Source: Taibaiella chishuiensis (GTDB lineage: Bacteria > Bacteroidota > Bacteroidia > Chitinophagales > Chitinophagaceae). Taken from it: a stretch of 64,000 bases of DNA. The DNA lies in contig NZ_PYGD01000001.1 in assembly GCF_003014535.1 (NCBI RefSeq), positions 1,717,508 through 1,781,507 on the forward strand, written 5' to 3'. The notes beneath the pieces were generated by a model that had not been told where the DNA came from, ran no database searches, and worked only from the letters and a program-made list of their open reading frames with translations. This document shows positions 50,768-60,528 of this stretch, one piece after another. Position numbers and translations under genes: made by a program. Positions within the stretch are counted from its first letter, which is position 1; the number at the start of each line of letters is the position of its first letter.

Positions 50768-52210
50768 TTAATTCCGCATCTGTTGGGGAATGCCGTATTT
50801 GCGCAATATTTCGGCATTGGTCTGCGCTAAATCTTTGGTATCCAGTACATATTTATTGCCTTCGGTATCTTCGATCACGAAATAATCGGTCACGTGCGCA
50901 AATATCTTTACCAGGTCGTTGAAGTTGCGGATCGGGTAGGTATTTACCCGCGCCACGATCTTATTACTGATATCATGATAACCGATGTTGGATTTATCGG
51001 GTAATACCGACGAGATCATCACCAGCTCTTCCACATCGGGTGTATTCAGTATTTTACCATAGTAGTAATAGCTCAGCAGGGGATTATAATACTGCCAGTA
51101 CGATTCGTTCTGAAAGTAATAATAGGACGGCGTAGTAAACACAAAACCGTCCTGTATATAATACTTGGGCGCCAGGTCTACTTTACCCACCAGCAGGTCT
51201 TTACTGCGGCTGTATTCCAGTACCTTTTTCATGGTAGTGTCCAGGCCGTCGCGCAGTATGGTCAGCGATACGGTATCGCCCACGCTTTTGTTTTTAATAA
51301 TAGTCTCGAAGGTGGTTTTTACATTGGCATTAAGGGCTACAGAGCCATCGTTCTGGATATCCATACTATCTACCGACAACAGGATATCGTCGGGTTGCAG
51401 CACGCCCGTAAGGGCCGAGCAGTGGTGGATCTTGTTGATGAGCACGCCGCTGGCGGTATCGCTGATGCCATAACATTTACGCAGCGCAGGGTTTTCCAGG
51501 TTCTGCCATTGCAGCAGTACGGGCACCGGGCCTTCGTAGGTGCTGTCGGCTATATCCCTCAGAAACGATTTGATAATAGTGGTAGGCACCATATACCCGA
51601 TGCTCTGGCTCGACGACCGGCCCTGGAAGGCAACGCCGGCCAGCGCGGTGTCCATAATTACCGGCCCGCCGCTGTTGCCCGGGTTTATGGCGGCATCGAT
51701 CTGTATGCCCAGGTCGTTGTAGTTATCGTAGCTGTATTCTATATTCTCAATGCGCGACACGATGCCGGAGGTGATGCTGAGGTCGTTGCCCCCGGTAGGG
51801 AAGCCCAGCACAGTTACCTTATCGGCTATATTGGGCAGGCCGCCTATAGGCATCGGTTTCGATTTGTTGAAAAAGGCATCGTCATCCACGGTCAGTATCG
51901 CCAGGTCGTATTCGGGCGACAGGAAGGCCACCGATGCGGTATAACGCCGGTTGTCCTTGGCTTTACGTACTTCGATAAACTCTCCGTATTCCACCACATG
52001 GGCGCAGGTCAGTATCCGGTTGCCTTCTATAATGCAACCCGAGCCCGAAGCCTTGGATTGCTTCGATTTTTGCCAGGGCTGGCTATAATCGTATTCCTGT
52101 TTGGTAATGGAAATTTTAACAACACTCCGTTCCAGGTCCTGGGCCGGAAGCAGCAAGGTGGAGCATAACAAAAAGGTTAAAAAAGAAAGACATAGGGAAT
52201 AAAAGCGCAT
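50768..52210 (-). CDS. HtrA/Deg-like serine protease with PDZ domain
   Basis: 480 residues. Signal peptide 1-23 (LLPAQ). Trypsin-like domain with catalytic His71 ('LTCAHVV'), Asp102 ('PEYDLAIL') and Ser180 ('NPGNSGGPVI'). A PDZ-type domain follows (about 240-330; 'GVLINKIHHCSALTGVLQPD', 'DDILLSVDSMDI'), then a ~150-residue extra region like that of plant-type Deg proteases. Periplasmic protein quality control. It stands alone, upstream of an AT-rich gap. Confidence 0.92.
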   Translation of the reverse strand: MRFYSLCLSFLTFLLCSTLLLPAQDLERSVVKISITKQEYDYSQPWQKSKQSKASGSGCIIEGNRILTCAHVVEYGEFIEVRKAKDNRRYTASVAFLSPEYDLAILTVDDDAFFNKSKPMPIGGLPNIADKVTVLGFPTGGNDLSITSGIVSRIENIEYSYDNYNDLGIQIDAAINPGNSGGPVIMDTALAGVAFQGRSSSQSIGYMVPTTIIKSFLRDIADSTYEGPVPVLLQWQNLENPALRKCYGISDTASGVLINKIHHCSALTGVLQPDDILLSVDSMDIQNDGSVALNANVKTTFETIIKNKSVGDTVSLTILRDGLDTTMKKVLEYSRSKDLLVGKVDLAPKYYIQDGFVFTTPSYYYFQNESYWQYYNPLLSYYYYGKILNTPDVEELVMISSVLPDKSNIGYHDISNKIVARVNTYPIRNFNDLVKIFAHVTDYFVIEDTEGNKYVLDTKDLAQTNAEILRKYGIPQQMRN

Positions 52211-52996
52211 AAATGAAATTAGGTTTAGTAATGCAGGGTGGCCTGAAAGCTATGGGGAGCAATCGCCTAAATAACAATCTGAAACATCATATACGGCAAC
52301 CGCATGTAAACGGTCTCTTTGTTAACAAAATACCCGCTAAATCGTTTAGTGCCTCCTGTTGCCGCCAGGCTTTAAAGATAGGTGGAAGCGCTTAGCTGCG
52401 AGGAAATTACCCCGGCTGCCCGCCGCCGTACCTGCCCCGGATGAAATGCAGTTTGCCCGGTACAAGTTTTATTTTTCTATGTATGTAATGTGTTTTTTAT
52501 TGTAAAACAATATTTTATAAATTTTTATTTAATTAAAATATACAAAACACAATTTTTGCCTTGTAAAATGTTAAAAATCATAGATTTTAATTTTAATGAT
52601 ATAAATATGTAAAAGCCGCGGGTGCAATAGCAATATCGTTGATTATCTTTATGTGATTAATTGAATGACTAGCAGGTTACTAAATAGCTAATTTGTGCAA
52701 ATGAGTTTTGGTATTATTTGCAAATGATATATCTACAGTAACTGCGTTTTTCCGGTACCGCGTGTAGTTGCTCGCCGGTCCGTAACCAGGCCGCCGGCAG
52801 CGGTAAGGCCTGTGAGGCATTCAAATATCAGGGACGAACGGCGCCTGGCGGGGCCCGTTAGCATCTCCCGGTTTGCGGCAGGGTATAAGCACCGCCGCCA
52901 GTTATTCCGCAATTTATTTTTCCTTGTTTTTGCTCGGGGCACACCGGGCTGCAGACCTGTGCGCCTATTATTTTATATTAAAAACCAAAACCAATT
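52211..52996. other. Gene-free region, AT-rich in its middle
   Basis: About 790 bp. The first and last ~200 bp have the local base composition and no clear coding frame; the middle (about 52480-52740) is strikingly AT-rich, with A/T tracts and stop codons in all frames. It may hold the promoter region of the large secreted gene at 52997, but no TTTG-N19-TAnnTTTG pair is clear. Confidence 0.6.
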
Positions 52997-55564
52997 ATGA
53001 AAAACGCTCTATGGTTAAAGTGTATGAGCCTGGTCACGGCCGGGTTAATGGCCCAGGCTATGTATGGGCAGAGCTTGCCACCCGGTTTCCAGGCCGCCAA
53101 ACAACTGGAGTACAATAACCTGTCCGAAAAGGACTTCACATTCACCCAATTCCTGGAAAGCGAAACGGCCGAGTACTACCGTAAGCAAAGCATCAGGCTC
53201 GATACCTCGCTGATCTATTTCCCCGGGCCCGTACGCGTAAGCGCCTGTACCAACGGCGACTTCGAAACCGGCATCAATCCCCTGCAGTGGCGCGGCGGCT
53301 ATGGCCGTGTGCTGGGCAGCGGCGTGATAGAGTATGATAGCTTTAGCACCGGTTTGATGTCTGGCCCCTATAACAGTGGTACCGCGCATCATACGCTGAT
53401 GACCGCCGGCCCCGATTCCATACTGCTGGCTTCGACACCCAGCGTTACCATGAGTCGTGTAGCGCCTGGTGGCTCTACACAGTCAGTACGCCTGGGCAAT
53501 GCTTTCAGCCTCAGCGGCGCCGAACTGATTTCCAAAACCTTTACAGTAACGGCTGCTAATTCGAATATCAGCTTCTGGTACGCACTGGTACTGCAAAATC
53601 CCAATGATGCCAGTCATACCGGTATCAATATCGCTAAACAGCCTGGCTTCCGGGTACGTGTGCTGGACAATAGCGGCGCAGAGATTCCCGGTCTGGTAGA
53701 CCTGGGCGGCGGTAGCGACCAGGCCCTGGCCAATGCAGCCAATCCCTTTTTCCAGAACACTAGTTATGGTGGCCAAACCCTGGTATACCGCGGCTGGACC
53801 TGTGCGCAGATCAATTTATCTTCGCGGGTAGGCCAGGTGGTTACCGTACAGTTTGTAACCAAAGACTGTGCGCTGGGCGGGCATTTCGGTTATGCCTATA
53901 TCGACAACTTCTGCGGCGATTGCAATACCGTGGGCAATACCAATGGTACCATCAGGGCCACGACCAACAGCGGTTGCGGCGATGGCACGATCTGTTGCAG
54001 CTTTACCGTACCGCGTGCGCCTAACGGCCAAACCGGTTTTGTAAAACCCATGCTGCGTATCTACCAGAACGGTAACCTGGTTACGACGATCCCCGGCATG
54101 ACCTTCTCTTCCGATGGCAGCTATTGCTTCCCTGTTAACCCATCCACAATGGGCCTCGCCCCGGGCGGTTTCGACTACACCATCGAAGGCTTGTTCAGCA
54201 TGAGCAGCGGCAGCCTCGCGCCTATTATGGTCGGTAATGCTTCCATTGGACAAGGCGGTGGTCAGAACGACGACTACCAGGTAGCCTGCAGCAAGCAATG
54301 CTGCCCCGGTACCAACCTGATCGTAAACGGCGATTTCGAAGCGGGCAATACCGGCTTTACCTCTGGCTATACCTACCAGGCTCCCGGCGGACTGAACAGT
54401 GTAAGCACCGGCAAATACAGCGTGCTGACCAGCACCGAAGCCCTGGCCGTATCGCCTACCTGGACTACCGCTTGTCCTGATTATGGCAGGTCGCTGATCG
54501 TAAATGCCGCTACCGAAACCGCTACGCTGAGCAAAGTAGCCTGGAAACAGACCATCAACCTGCGTGCCGGTACTTATAAGTTCTGTGCCGACTTCAGGAG
54601 CATGGCCCAGTGTGCCTTTAATGCTGCTACCCGGGTAACCCTGGGCGTGGGCGGCGACTCCGACATGACCCGCGAAAGGACGGTGCCCCTCAGTCTCCCC
54701 GGATCAGGATGTGCCTGGTCTACCCTCGAAACAACGATTACCATTCCGACTGATCGTGCCGTTACCCTTACCGTATACCTGCCCGAAAATATGATCGGCG
54801 ATGGTAACGATATTGCTATGGACAACTTTAACCTGGTAGCCCTGCCACAGGTGCCGCTTGCCGACGTTCAGTTCAATGTTAACTTTACCAATGTAACGGC
54901 TACTTCGTACAACGCTACCGCTACACCGGCCACATCCGTGTCTTCCAAGAAGTGCGAACACTTCTGGCAGATCGAGGAGATTACCTCAACAGGCGCCGTA
55001 GTGGCCAATACCCAGGTGGTGAATGCACCGAGCTGGACCACACCCAACAACTTTAAAGGATACAATGGTACCAGCACCCTTTCCGGTACGGCTCCCGGTG
55101 TATTTAGTCCGAATAAGAACTACCGCTTCATTTACGGCCGTTCCTGCCCTTGCGAAGGCTTACGCCTCTATGCACATACCTACGGACCGGGCGTTGCCGG
55201 CAGGGGCGCTACTGCACCACCCATGTTGCTGGGCTCAGGCGAATATATCCAACCGGAGTTAAGCCTGGCTTCGCTGCCTTCCAGCGCCGAGTCGGCTAAG
55301 GTTTCGATCACAGGAGCAAACGAGATCCGTGTGTTTCCCAATCCGACCGACGACAAAGTGACCCTGCAGATGGCGCCGCTTACAGGCAGCGCTACTGTTA
55401 AGGTGTTCAGCGCTACCGGCCAGGAGGTTAAAAATACCACGCTGCGGACCGGTGCTACCCAGGCCGAACTGTCGCTGAAAGACCTTGCAGCCGGTGGTTA
55501 CCTGCTCAAGGTGATCAGTGCGGAAGGTATAACCCTGATGAGCCAGAAAGTAGTAAAATTGTAA
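52997..55564 (+). CDS. Large secreted protein with T9SS type A sorting domain
   Basis: 855 residues. Signal peptide 1-24 (AMYGQS). Two lectin-like CBM/Ig-type modules begin with 'CTNGDFETGINPLQW' (about 86-300) and 'NLIVNGDFEAGNTGFTSGY' (about 440-620), a fold found in carbohydrate-binding or adhesive proteins. Unusually many cysteines (e.g. 'GCGDGTICCSF', 'CSKQCCPG') suggest disulfides. The last ~75 residues ('EIRVFPNPTDDKVTLQM', 'ATVKVFSATGQEVKNTTL', 'GGYLLKVIS') are the T9SS type A sorting domain. Surface-attached adhesin or glycan binder is inferred. Followed by a terminator. Confidence 0.8.
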   Translation: MKNALWLKCMSLVTAGLMAQAMYGQSLPPGFQAAKQLEYNNLSEKDFTFTQFLESETAEYYRKQSIRLDTSLIYFPGPVRVSACTNGDFETGINPLQWRGGYGRVLGSGVIEYDSFSTGLMSGPYNSGTAHHTLMTAGPDSILLASTPSVTMSRVAPGGSTQSVRLGNAFSLSGAELISKTFTVTAANSNISFWYALVLQNPNDASHTGINIAKQPGFRVRVLDNSGAEIPGLVDLGGGSDQALANAANPFFQNTSYGGQTLVYRGWTCAQINLSSRVGQVVTVQFVTKDCALGGHFGYAYIDNFCGDCNTVGNTNGTIRATTNSGCGDGTICCSFTVPRAPNGQTGFVKPMLRIYQNGNLVTTIPGMTFSSDGSYCFPVNPSTMGLAPGGFDYTIEGLFSMSSGSLAPIMVGNASIGQGGGQNDDYQVACSKQCCPGTNLIVNGDFEAGNTGFTSGYTYQAPGGLNSVSTGKYSVLTSTEALAVSPTWTTACPDYGRSLIVNAATETATLSKVAWKQTINLRAGTYKFCADFRSMAQCAFNAATRVTLGVGGDSDMTRERTVPLSLPGSGCAWSTLETTITIPTDRAVTLTVYLPENMIGDGNDIAMDNFNLVALPQVPLADVQFNVNFTNVTATSYNATATPATSVSSKKCEHFWQIEEITSTGAVVANTQVVNAPSWTTPNNFKGYNGTSTLSGTAPGVFSPNKNYRFIYGRSCPCEGLRLYAHTYGPGVAGRGATAPPMLLGSGEYIQPELSLASLPSSAESAKVSITGANEIRVFPNPTDDKVTLQMAPLTGSATVKVFSATGQEVKNTTLRTGATQAELSLKDLAAGGYLLKVISAEGITLMSQKVVKL

Positions 55565-55596
55565 GCCTGACTATTTCGATACCAGGCAAGAATACC

Positions 55597-55627
55597 GAGG
55601 CTGCCCGTTGGGGCAGCCTCTTTTTTG
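55597..55627 (+). terminator. Terminator after the secreted protein gene
   Basis: 10-bp stem GAGGCTGCCC / GGGCAGCCTC, GTTG loop, then TTTTTTG. The following 280 bp to fusA hold only the fusA promoter. Confidence 0.85.
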
Positions 55628-55862
55628 ATCCTTCAGGAATGTTTTTAACGTGGTAACATTTATTGTGCCGGAAGGATGGGGGAGCGTTGCCCGGGGGATG
55701 AGATATCCTGTTTTAATTACCATACGTTTTCGTTTCTGGTAAAATACAGGAACCCGGCTGCCTCAGAAGGGGCCTGGAGGGCTTTTTTTCGTTCATATAA
55801 ATTTAATAGCACCCTCCCGAAAACATACTTAAAATCATTTTCTGATATTAATTTAAAAAACT

Positions 55863-55870
55863 TACCTTTG
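55863..55870 (+). promoter_or_regulatory. -7 promoter box of fusA
   Basis: TACCTTTG, exact Bacteroidota -7; predicted leader about 37 nt. A weak TTTTCTG lies at the -33 distance. Confidence 0.55.
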
Positions 55871-55910
55871 CACCCTTAAAATTAATTTTTAGTTTTTAAT
55901 CTAAACTGTC

Positions 55911-58058
55911 ATGGCAGATTTACGCTTACAGCGCAATTTCGGTATCGCCGCGCACATCGATGCGGGTAAAACCACTACCACAGAACGTATTCTGTATTAC
56001 ACCGGTGTTAACCACAAAATAGGTGAAGTGCATGAAGGTGCGGCAACAATGGACTGGATGGCTCAGGAACAAGAGCGTGGTATCACCATTACTTCTGCGG
56101 CTACAACCTGCTTCTGGAACTTCCCTACCGTACAGGGCAAGCCGCTTCCGGATTCTAAAAAATACAAATTCAATATCATCGATACTCCGGGCCACGTTGA
56201 CTTTACCGTAGAGGTGGAGCGTTCTATGCGTGTTCTGGATGGTCTGGTAGCCCTGTTCTCTGCAGTGGACGGCGTTGAGCCCCAGTCTGAGACCGTATGG
56301 CGCCAGGCTAACCGTTACCGTGTACCCCGTCTGGGCTTCGTAAACAAAATGGACCGTATCGGCGCCGACTTCCTGATGGTAGTACAGCAGGTACGCGACA
56401 TGCTGGGTGCAAAGGCGGTTCCGCTGCAGCTGCCTATCGGCGCTGAAGATAACTTCAAAGGTGTGGTTGACCTGATCACCATGAAGTCTATCGTATGGGA
56501 CGACGCTACACAGGGTATGACCTATACCGAAGGCGAAATTCCTGCAGATATGCTGGAAGAAGCGCAACAATACCGTGCTGAACTGGTTGAAGCCGTTGCA
56601 GAATATGACGATCAGCTGATGGAGAAATTCTTCGAAGATCCTAACTCTATCTCTGTAGACGAGATCCACGAAGCGGTACGTAAAGCAACCATCGATCTGA
56701 GCATTATCCCTATGCTGTGTGGTTCTTCTTACAAGAACAAAGGCGTACAGAAAATGCTGGATTGCGTTATCCGCTACCTGCCTTCTCCGCTGGACGTAGA
56801 AGCCATCAACGGTACTGATCCTGATGATGCTGAAAAACAACTGGTACGTAAACCAGACGCTAAAGAACCATTTGCTGCCCTGGCGTTCAAGATCATGACC
56901 GATCCGTTCGTAGGCCGCCTGGCGTTCTTCCGCGTATACTCCGGTCACCTGGATGCAGGTTCCTATGTACTGAACGTACGTTCCGGTAAAAACGAGCGTA
57001 TCAGCCGTATCATGCAGATGCACGCTAACAAGCAGAACCCGATCGACTTCATCGAAGCTGGTGATATCGGTGCTGCTGTTGGTTTTAAAGATATCAAAAC
57101 AGGTGATACCCTGTGCGACGAGAAACACCCGATCGTACTGGAAAACATGTTTATCCCTGAATCCGTAATCTCTATCGCTGTTGAGCCTAAAACTCAGGCT
57201 GACGTTGAGAAAATGGGTATGGCAATTGCCAAACTGGTAGAAGAAGATCCTACGCTGCGTGTAAAAACAGATGAAGAAACCGGCCAGACCGTATTGAGCG
57301 GTATGGGTGAGCTTCACCTGGAGATCATCGTAGACCGTATGAAGCGCGAATTTAAAGTAGAAGTAAACCAGGGCGCTCCCCAGGTTGCTTACAAAGAAGC
57401 CTTCACCATTAAAATTGAGCACCGCGAGGTTTACAAAAAACAATCGGGTGGTCGTGGTAAGTTCGCCGACATCCAGTTCGAGATCGGACCTGCTGATGAA
57501 GAGTTCTTAGCCCAGGATAAAGGCCGCTTCCAGTTCGTAAACGACATCTTCGGCGGATCTATTCCTAAGGAGTTTGTACCTGCGATCCAGAAAGGTTTCG
57601 AAACCTCTATGAACAACGGTGTACTGGCTGGCTTCCCGCTCGAAAATATGCGTGTTCGCGTATTCGACGGTTCTTTCCACCAGGTCGATTCCGACTCTAT
57701 GTCATTCGAACTTTGTGCCAAGCAAGCTTACCGTGAGGCAGGCCGCAAAGCCAAGCCGATCATCCTGGAGCCGATCATGAAAGTAGAAGTACTGACTCCT
57801 GACCAATACATGGGTGACGTTACCGGTGACTTGAACCGTCGTCGTGCGATGCTCGAAGGTATGGATACCCGTAACAACCTGCAGGTAATCAAAGCTAAAG
57901 TTCCGCTGAGCGAAATGTTCGGTTATGTAACCCAGCTGCGTTCCCTGTCTTCAGGCCGCGCCTCTTCTACCATGGAGTTCAGCCACTACGCCCAGGCGCC
58001 TAAAAACGTAGAGGAAGAAGTAGTGACCAAAGCAAAAGGTAAAGCTACTGCTAACTAA
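55911..58058 (+). CDS. fusA: Translation elongation factor G
   Basis: 715 residues. GTPase P-loop AHIDAGKT (14-21), switch I '[11 protein letters not shown]', DTPGH (92-96 region), NKMD; then domains II-V, ending 'KAKGKATAN'. It drives ribosome translocation. Here it is alone, not within the rpsL-rpsG-tufA string, which is common for fusA paralogues in Bacteroidota. No fusidic-acid resistance change can be judged by eye. Confidence 0.97.
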   Translation: MADLRLQRNFGIAAHIDAGKTTTTERILYYTGVNHKIGEVHEGAATMDWMAQEQERGITITSAATTCFWNFPTVQGKPLPDSKKYKFNIIDTPGHVDFTVEVERSMRVLDGLVALFSAVDGVEPQSETVWRQANRYRVPRLGFVNKMDRIGADFLMVVQQVRDMLGAKAVPLQLPIGAEDNFKGVVDLITMKSIVWDDATQGMTYTEGEIPADMLEEAQQYRAELVEAVAEYDDQLMEKFFEDPNSISVDEIHEAVRKATIDLSIIPMLCGSSYKNKGVQKMLDCVIRYLPSPLDVEAINGTDPDDAEKQLVRKPDAKEPFAALAFKIMTDPFVGRLAFFRVYSGHLDAGSYVLNVRSGKNERISRIMQMHANKQNPIDFIEAGDIGAAVGFKDIKTGDTLCDEKHPIVLENMFIPESVISIAVEPKTQADVEKMGMAIAKLVEEDPTLRVKTDEETGQTVLSGMGELHLEIIVDRMKREFKVEVNQGAPQVAYKEAFTIKIEHREVYKKQSGGRGKFADIQFEIGPADEEFLAQDKGRFQFVNDIFGGSIPKEFVPAIQKGFETSMNNGVLAGFPLENMRVRVFDGSFHQVDSDSMSFELCAKQAYREAGRKAKPIILEPIMKVEVLTPDQYMGDVTGDLNRRRAMLEGMDTRNNLQVIKAKVPLSEMFGYVTQLRSLSSGRASSTMEFSHYAQAPKNVEEEVVTKAKGKATAN

Positions 58059-58085
58059 TCTGATAGCAAGTACATTGAAATAAAG

Positions 58086-58124
58086 AAAACCGCTTCCCTG
58101 GATATCGATTCCGGAAGCGGTTTT
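58086..58124 (+). terminator. Terminator of fusA
   Basis: 12-bp stem AAAACCGCTTCC / GGAAGCGGTTTT, 15-nt loop, then T-run. Confidence 0.85.
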
Positions 58125-58291
58125 TTTATACGCTTATAGAAATAAAACAGCGCTGATAATCAATAGCCTTTTAAACCTTTAACGGCAAATTGGCTCTAAG
58201 CTGTGCAACTTTGTTTCCTGCCTGTTTGTTCAGATAGGCATAAAGCAGATTTATTGATAATTGTTAATCTAAATTTTAAAAGCAAATTGAT

Positions 58292-58933
58292 ATGAAAAAG
58301 TTCCTTTCTTTATTGCTGGTGGCTGCTACCCTGGTAGCCGGTACCGCAAATGCACAGGACGCCAAAGCAAAAGCTATTCTGGATAAAGCCAGCGCCAAGA
58401 TCAAAAGCATGAAAAGCCTGAAGGCCAATTTTGCCCTTACGATCAATAACGCAGCCGGTAAAGCTACCGGTAGCAAAAAAGGAACCTTCCTGATGAAAGG
58501 TGAAAAGTATAAAGTAGACCTTTCCGGCCAGCAGATTATCTGCGATGGTAAATCGGTATGGACCTACCTGCCTGCCAACAAAGAAGTACAGATTACCAGC
58601 TTTAACCCTGCTGAACAAACCATCTCCCCGGCTAAACTGTTCTCCGGTTCTTATAACAGCGAGTACAAAAGCACTTATGTAGGCGAGAAAACCGTAGGTG
58701 GTAAAAAAGTAGACGTAGTGGAATTGGTGCCTGTATCCGCCAAATCATTTAAAAAGGTACAGCTCTTTGTCGACAAGACTTCCGGTATGATCTCCGGCGG
58801 TAATATGGCCGATAAAAAAGGCGGTTCTTACGATTATACCATTTCCGGTGTAAGCAGCTCTGCCGCTTCTGATGCCGAATTCAGTTTCGATACCAAGAAA
58901 AATCCCGGAGTCGAGGTGATCGACCTCCGTTAA
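58292..58933 (+). CDS. lolA: Outer-membrane lipoprotein carrier LolA-like
   Basis: 213 residues. Signal peptide 1-21 (TANAQ). LolA fold: 'SMKSLKANFALTINNAAGK', 'KGTFLMKGEKYKVDL', 'ICDGKSVWTYLPANKEVQI', 'VELVPVSAKSFKKVQLFVD', 'GGSYDYTISGV'. It would carry lipoproteins across the periplasm. No lolB or lolCDE nearby, as usual in this phylum. Confidence 0.9.
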   Translation: MKKFLSLLLVAATLVAGTANAQDAKAKAILDKASAKIKSMKSLKANFALTINNAAGKATGSKKGTFLMKGEKYKVDLSGQQIICDGKSVWTYLPANKEVQITSFNPAEQTISPAKLFSGSYNSEYKSTYVGEKTVGGKKVDVVELVPVSAKSFKKVQLFVDKTSGMISGGNMADKKGGSYDYTISGVSSSAASDAEFSFDTKKNPGVEVIDLR

Positions 58934-58955
58934 TAAAATTGCTTCAATGCAATGC

Positions 58956-58986
58956 AAAAGGGAATTGACCATGTCAATTCCCTTTT
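58956..58986 (+). terminator. Terminator of lolA
   Basis: 13-bp stem AAAAGGGAATTGA / TCAATTCCCTTTT, 5-nt loop, TTTT tail; it also ends near hutI, which runs the other way. Confidence 0.8.
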
Positions 58987-59031
58987 TTCGTTTCAATAAA
59001 TAGTGTTGTCTTGGTAGCGGACATTATCCGC

Positions 59032-60261
59032 TTATACGATTACCCGCTCGATCCAGTTTTCGCCAAAGCTGTAGGGCAGGTAGGCCAGCGAGGGCACCGG
59101 CCTGGTAAGGATAAGGCTGGCTTTTTTGCCCCGGGCTATCGTGCCCAGTTGCTGCTCCAGTTCCATAGCAGCCGCGCCGTTAATAGTTTGTGCATGGATC
59201 GCTTCCTCGGGCGTCATTTTAAGCTGGGTGCAGGCGAGCGACAGCAGCAGGTTCATATTGCCGGAAGGGCAGGAGCCCGGGTTATAATCCGAAGCCAGGG
59301 CAACCGGCAGACCGGCGTCGATCAGGGCGCGGGCAGGCTGGTAATGCATGGCCAGGAAAAAGGCGGCGCCGGGCAGCAGGGTCGGAATGGTATTGCTGCC
59401 TTTCAGCGCGTCGATCTCTTCTTCGCCCATGCTTTCGAGGTGGTCTACACTAATGGCATTGTATTGTACGCCTACCTGCACGCCGCCGGAGCGGTGCAGC
59501 TGGTTGGCATGTATCTTCGGTTTGAGTCCGTACTTCAGCCCCGCTTCCAGCAGGCGGGCCGTTTCTTCGACGGAGAAAAAGCCTTTTTCGCAGAAGGCAT
59601 CCATATAATCGGCGAGGCCTTCGCCGGCAACGCGGGGCAGCATCTCATCGATAATCAGGTCGATATATCCTTTATGGTTTTCCTTGTACTCCGGCGGGAA
59701 AGCATGGGCTGCCAGGAAGCTGGCTTTAACCGGTATCGGCGCTACTTCCTTCAGCCGGCGGATTACCCGTAGCATTTTCAGTTCGCCTTCGGTGCAAAGA
59801 CCATAACCGCTTTTTATTTCTATGGCGCCGGTGCCCTGTGCGATCACCGCTTCGAGCCGCTGCAGCGCCTGTTCAAACAATTGCTCTTCACTGGTTTCGT
59901 TTAGCCGGCGTGCCGAGTTCAGGATGCCGCCGCCTCTGCGGGCTATCTCTTCGTAAGACAGGCCTTTGATGCGGTCCATAAATTCCTGCTCGCGGGGGGC
60001 TGCAAATACCAGGTGGGTATGCGAATCGCACCAGGTAGGCAGTACCATGCGGCCGGAGGCATCGATGGTCTCGTCGGCCTGCAGCTCTGCGGGCAGGGTG
60101 TCCATGGTACCGAAGCTATGGATCATGCCCTGTTCGGCGTAGAGCCAGGCATCATCCAGGCAGGGCAGGGTACCCATGTCCTGTCCGTATACCCGGGATT
60201 TTCTTTCGGCGCCGGTTTCTACCTGTGCCAGGGTTTTAATATTGCGGATAAGAAGGCGCAT
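59032..60261 (-). CDS. hutI: Imidazolonepropionase
   Basis: 409 residues from the ATG at 60261 ('MRLLIRNIKTLAQV'). Amidohydrolase with the metal motif HTH in 'DSHTHLVFAAPREQEF', later His residues ('AAHAFPPEYK', 'IHANQLHRSGG') and 'LASDYNPGSCPSGNM'. It opens imidazolone-5-propionate to N-formimino-glutamate in histidine degradation. The other hut genes are not in the window. Confidence 0.93.
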   Translation of the reverse strand: MRLLIRNIKTLAQVETGAERKSRVYGQDMGTLPCLDDAWLYAEQGMIHSFGTMDTLPAELQADETIDASGRMVLPTWCDSHTHLVFAAPREQEFMDRIKGLSYEEIARRGGGILNSARRLNETSEEQLFEQALQRLEAVIAQGTGAIEIKSGYGLCTEGELKMLRVIRRLKEVAPIPVKASFLAAHAFPPEYKENHKGYIDLIIDEMLPRVAGEGLADYMDAFCEKGFFSVEETARLLEAGLKYGLKPKIHANQLHRSGGVQVGVQYNAISVDHLESMGEEEIDALKGSNTIPTLLPGAAFFLAMHYQPARALIDAGLPVALASDYNPGSCPSGNMNLLLSLACTQLKMTPEEAIHAQTINGAAAMELEQQLGTIARGKKASLILTRPVPSLAYLPYSFGENWIERVIV

Positions 60262-60528
60262 AATCAGTTTTATAAGGTTGGAAAGGGCCAATACAGGCCC
60301 TGTATTACTTTGGCCTGCAAATAAACAAAAGATTCGCCTATTGGCCGGAGATTTTCCTGTGTAGCCGACTGTTTATAACTATAGCTTGTGTTTTTATCCG
60401 CGTAGCCCTTAACGTTACATGAGCTTTGTTAAAGAGTACGATATCGCGCTTATTCAGTGTTAATTATTGCAAACCGTGAAATGTTGCAGCTACTTATTTA
60501 GTTAATTGCATCATAAAATTTTAATGCC

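Noticed and set aside
55926..57443. Minus strand ORF of 505 aa
   Set aside because: Antisense to fusA; the + frame is unmistakably EF-G.
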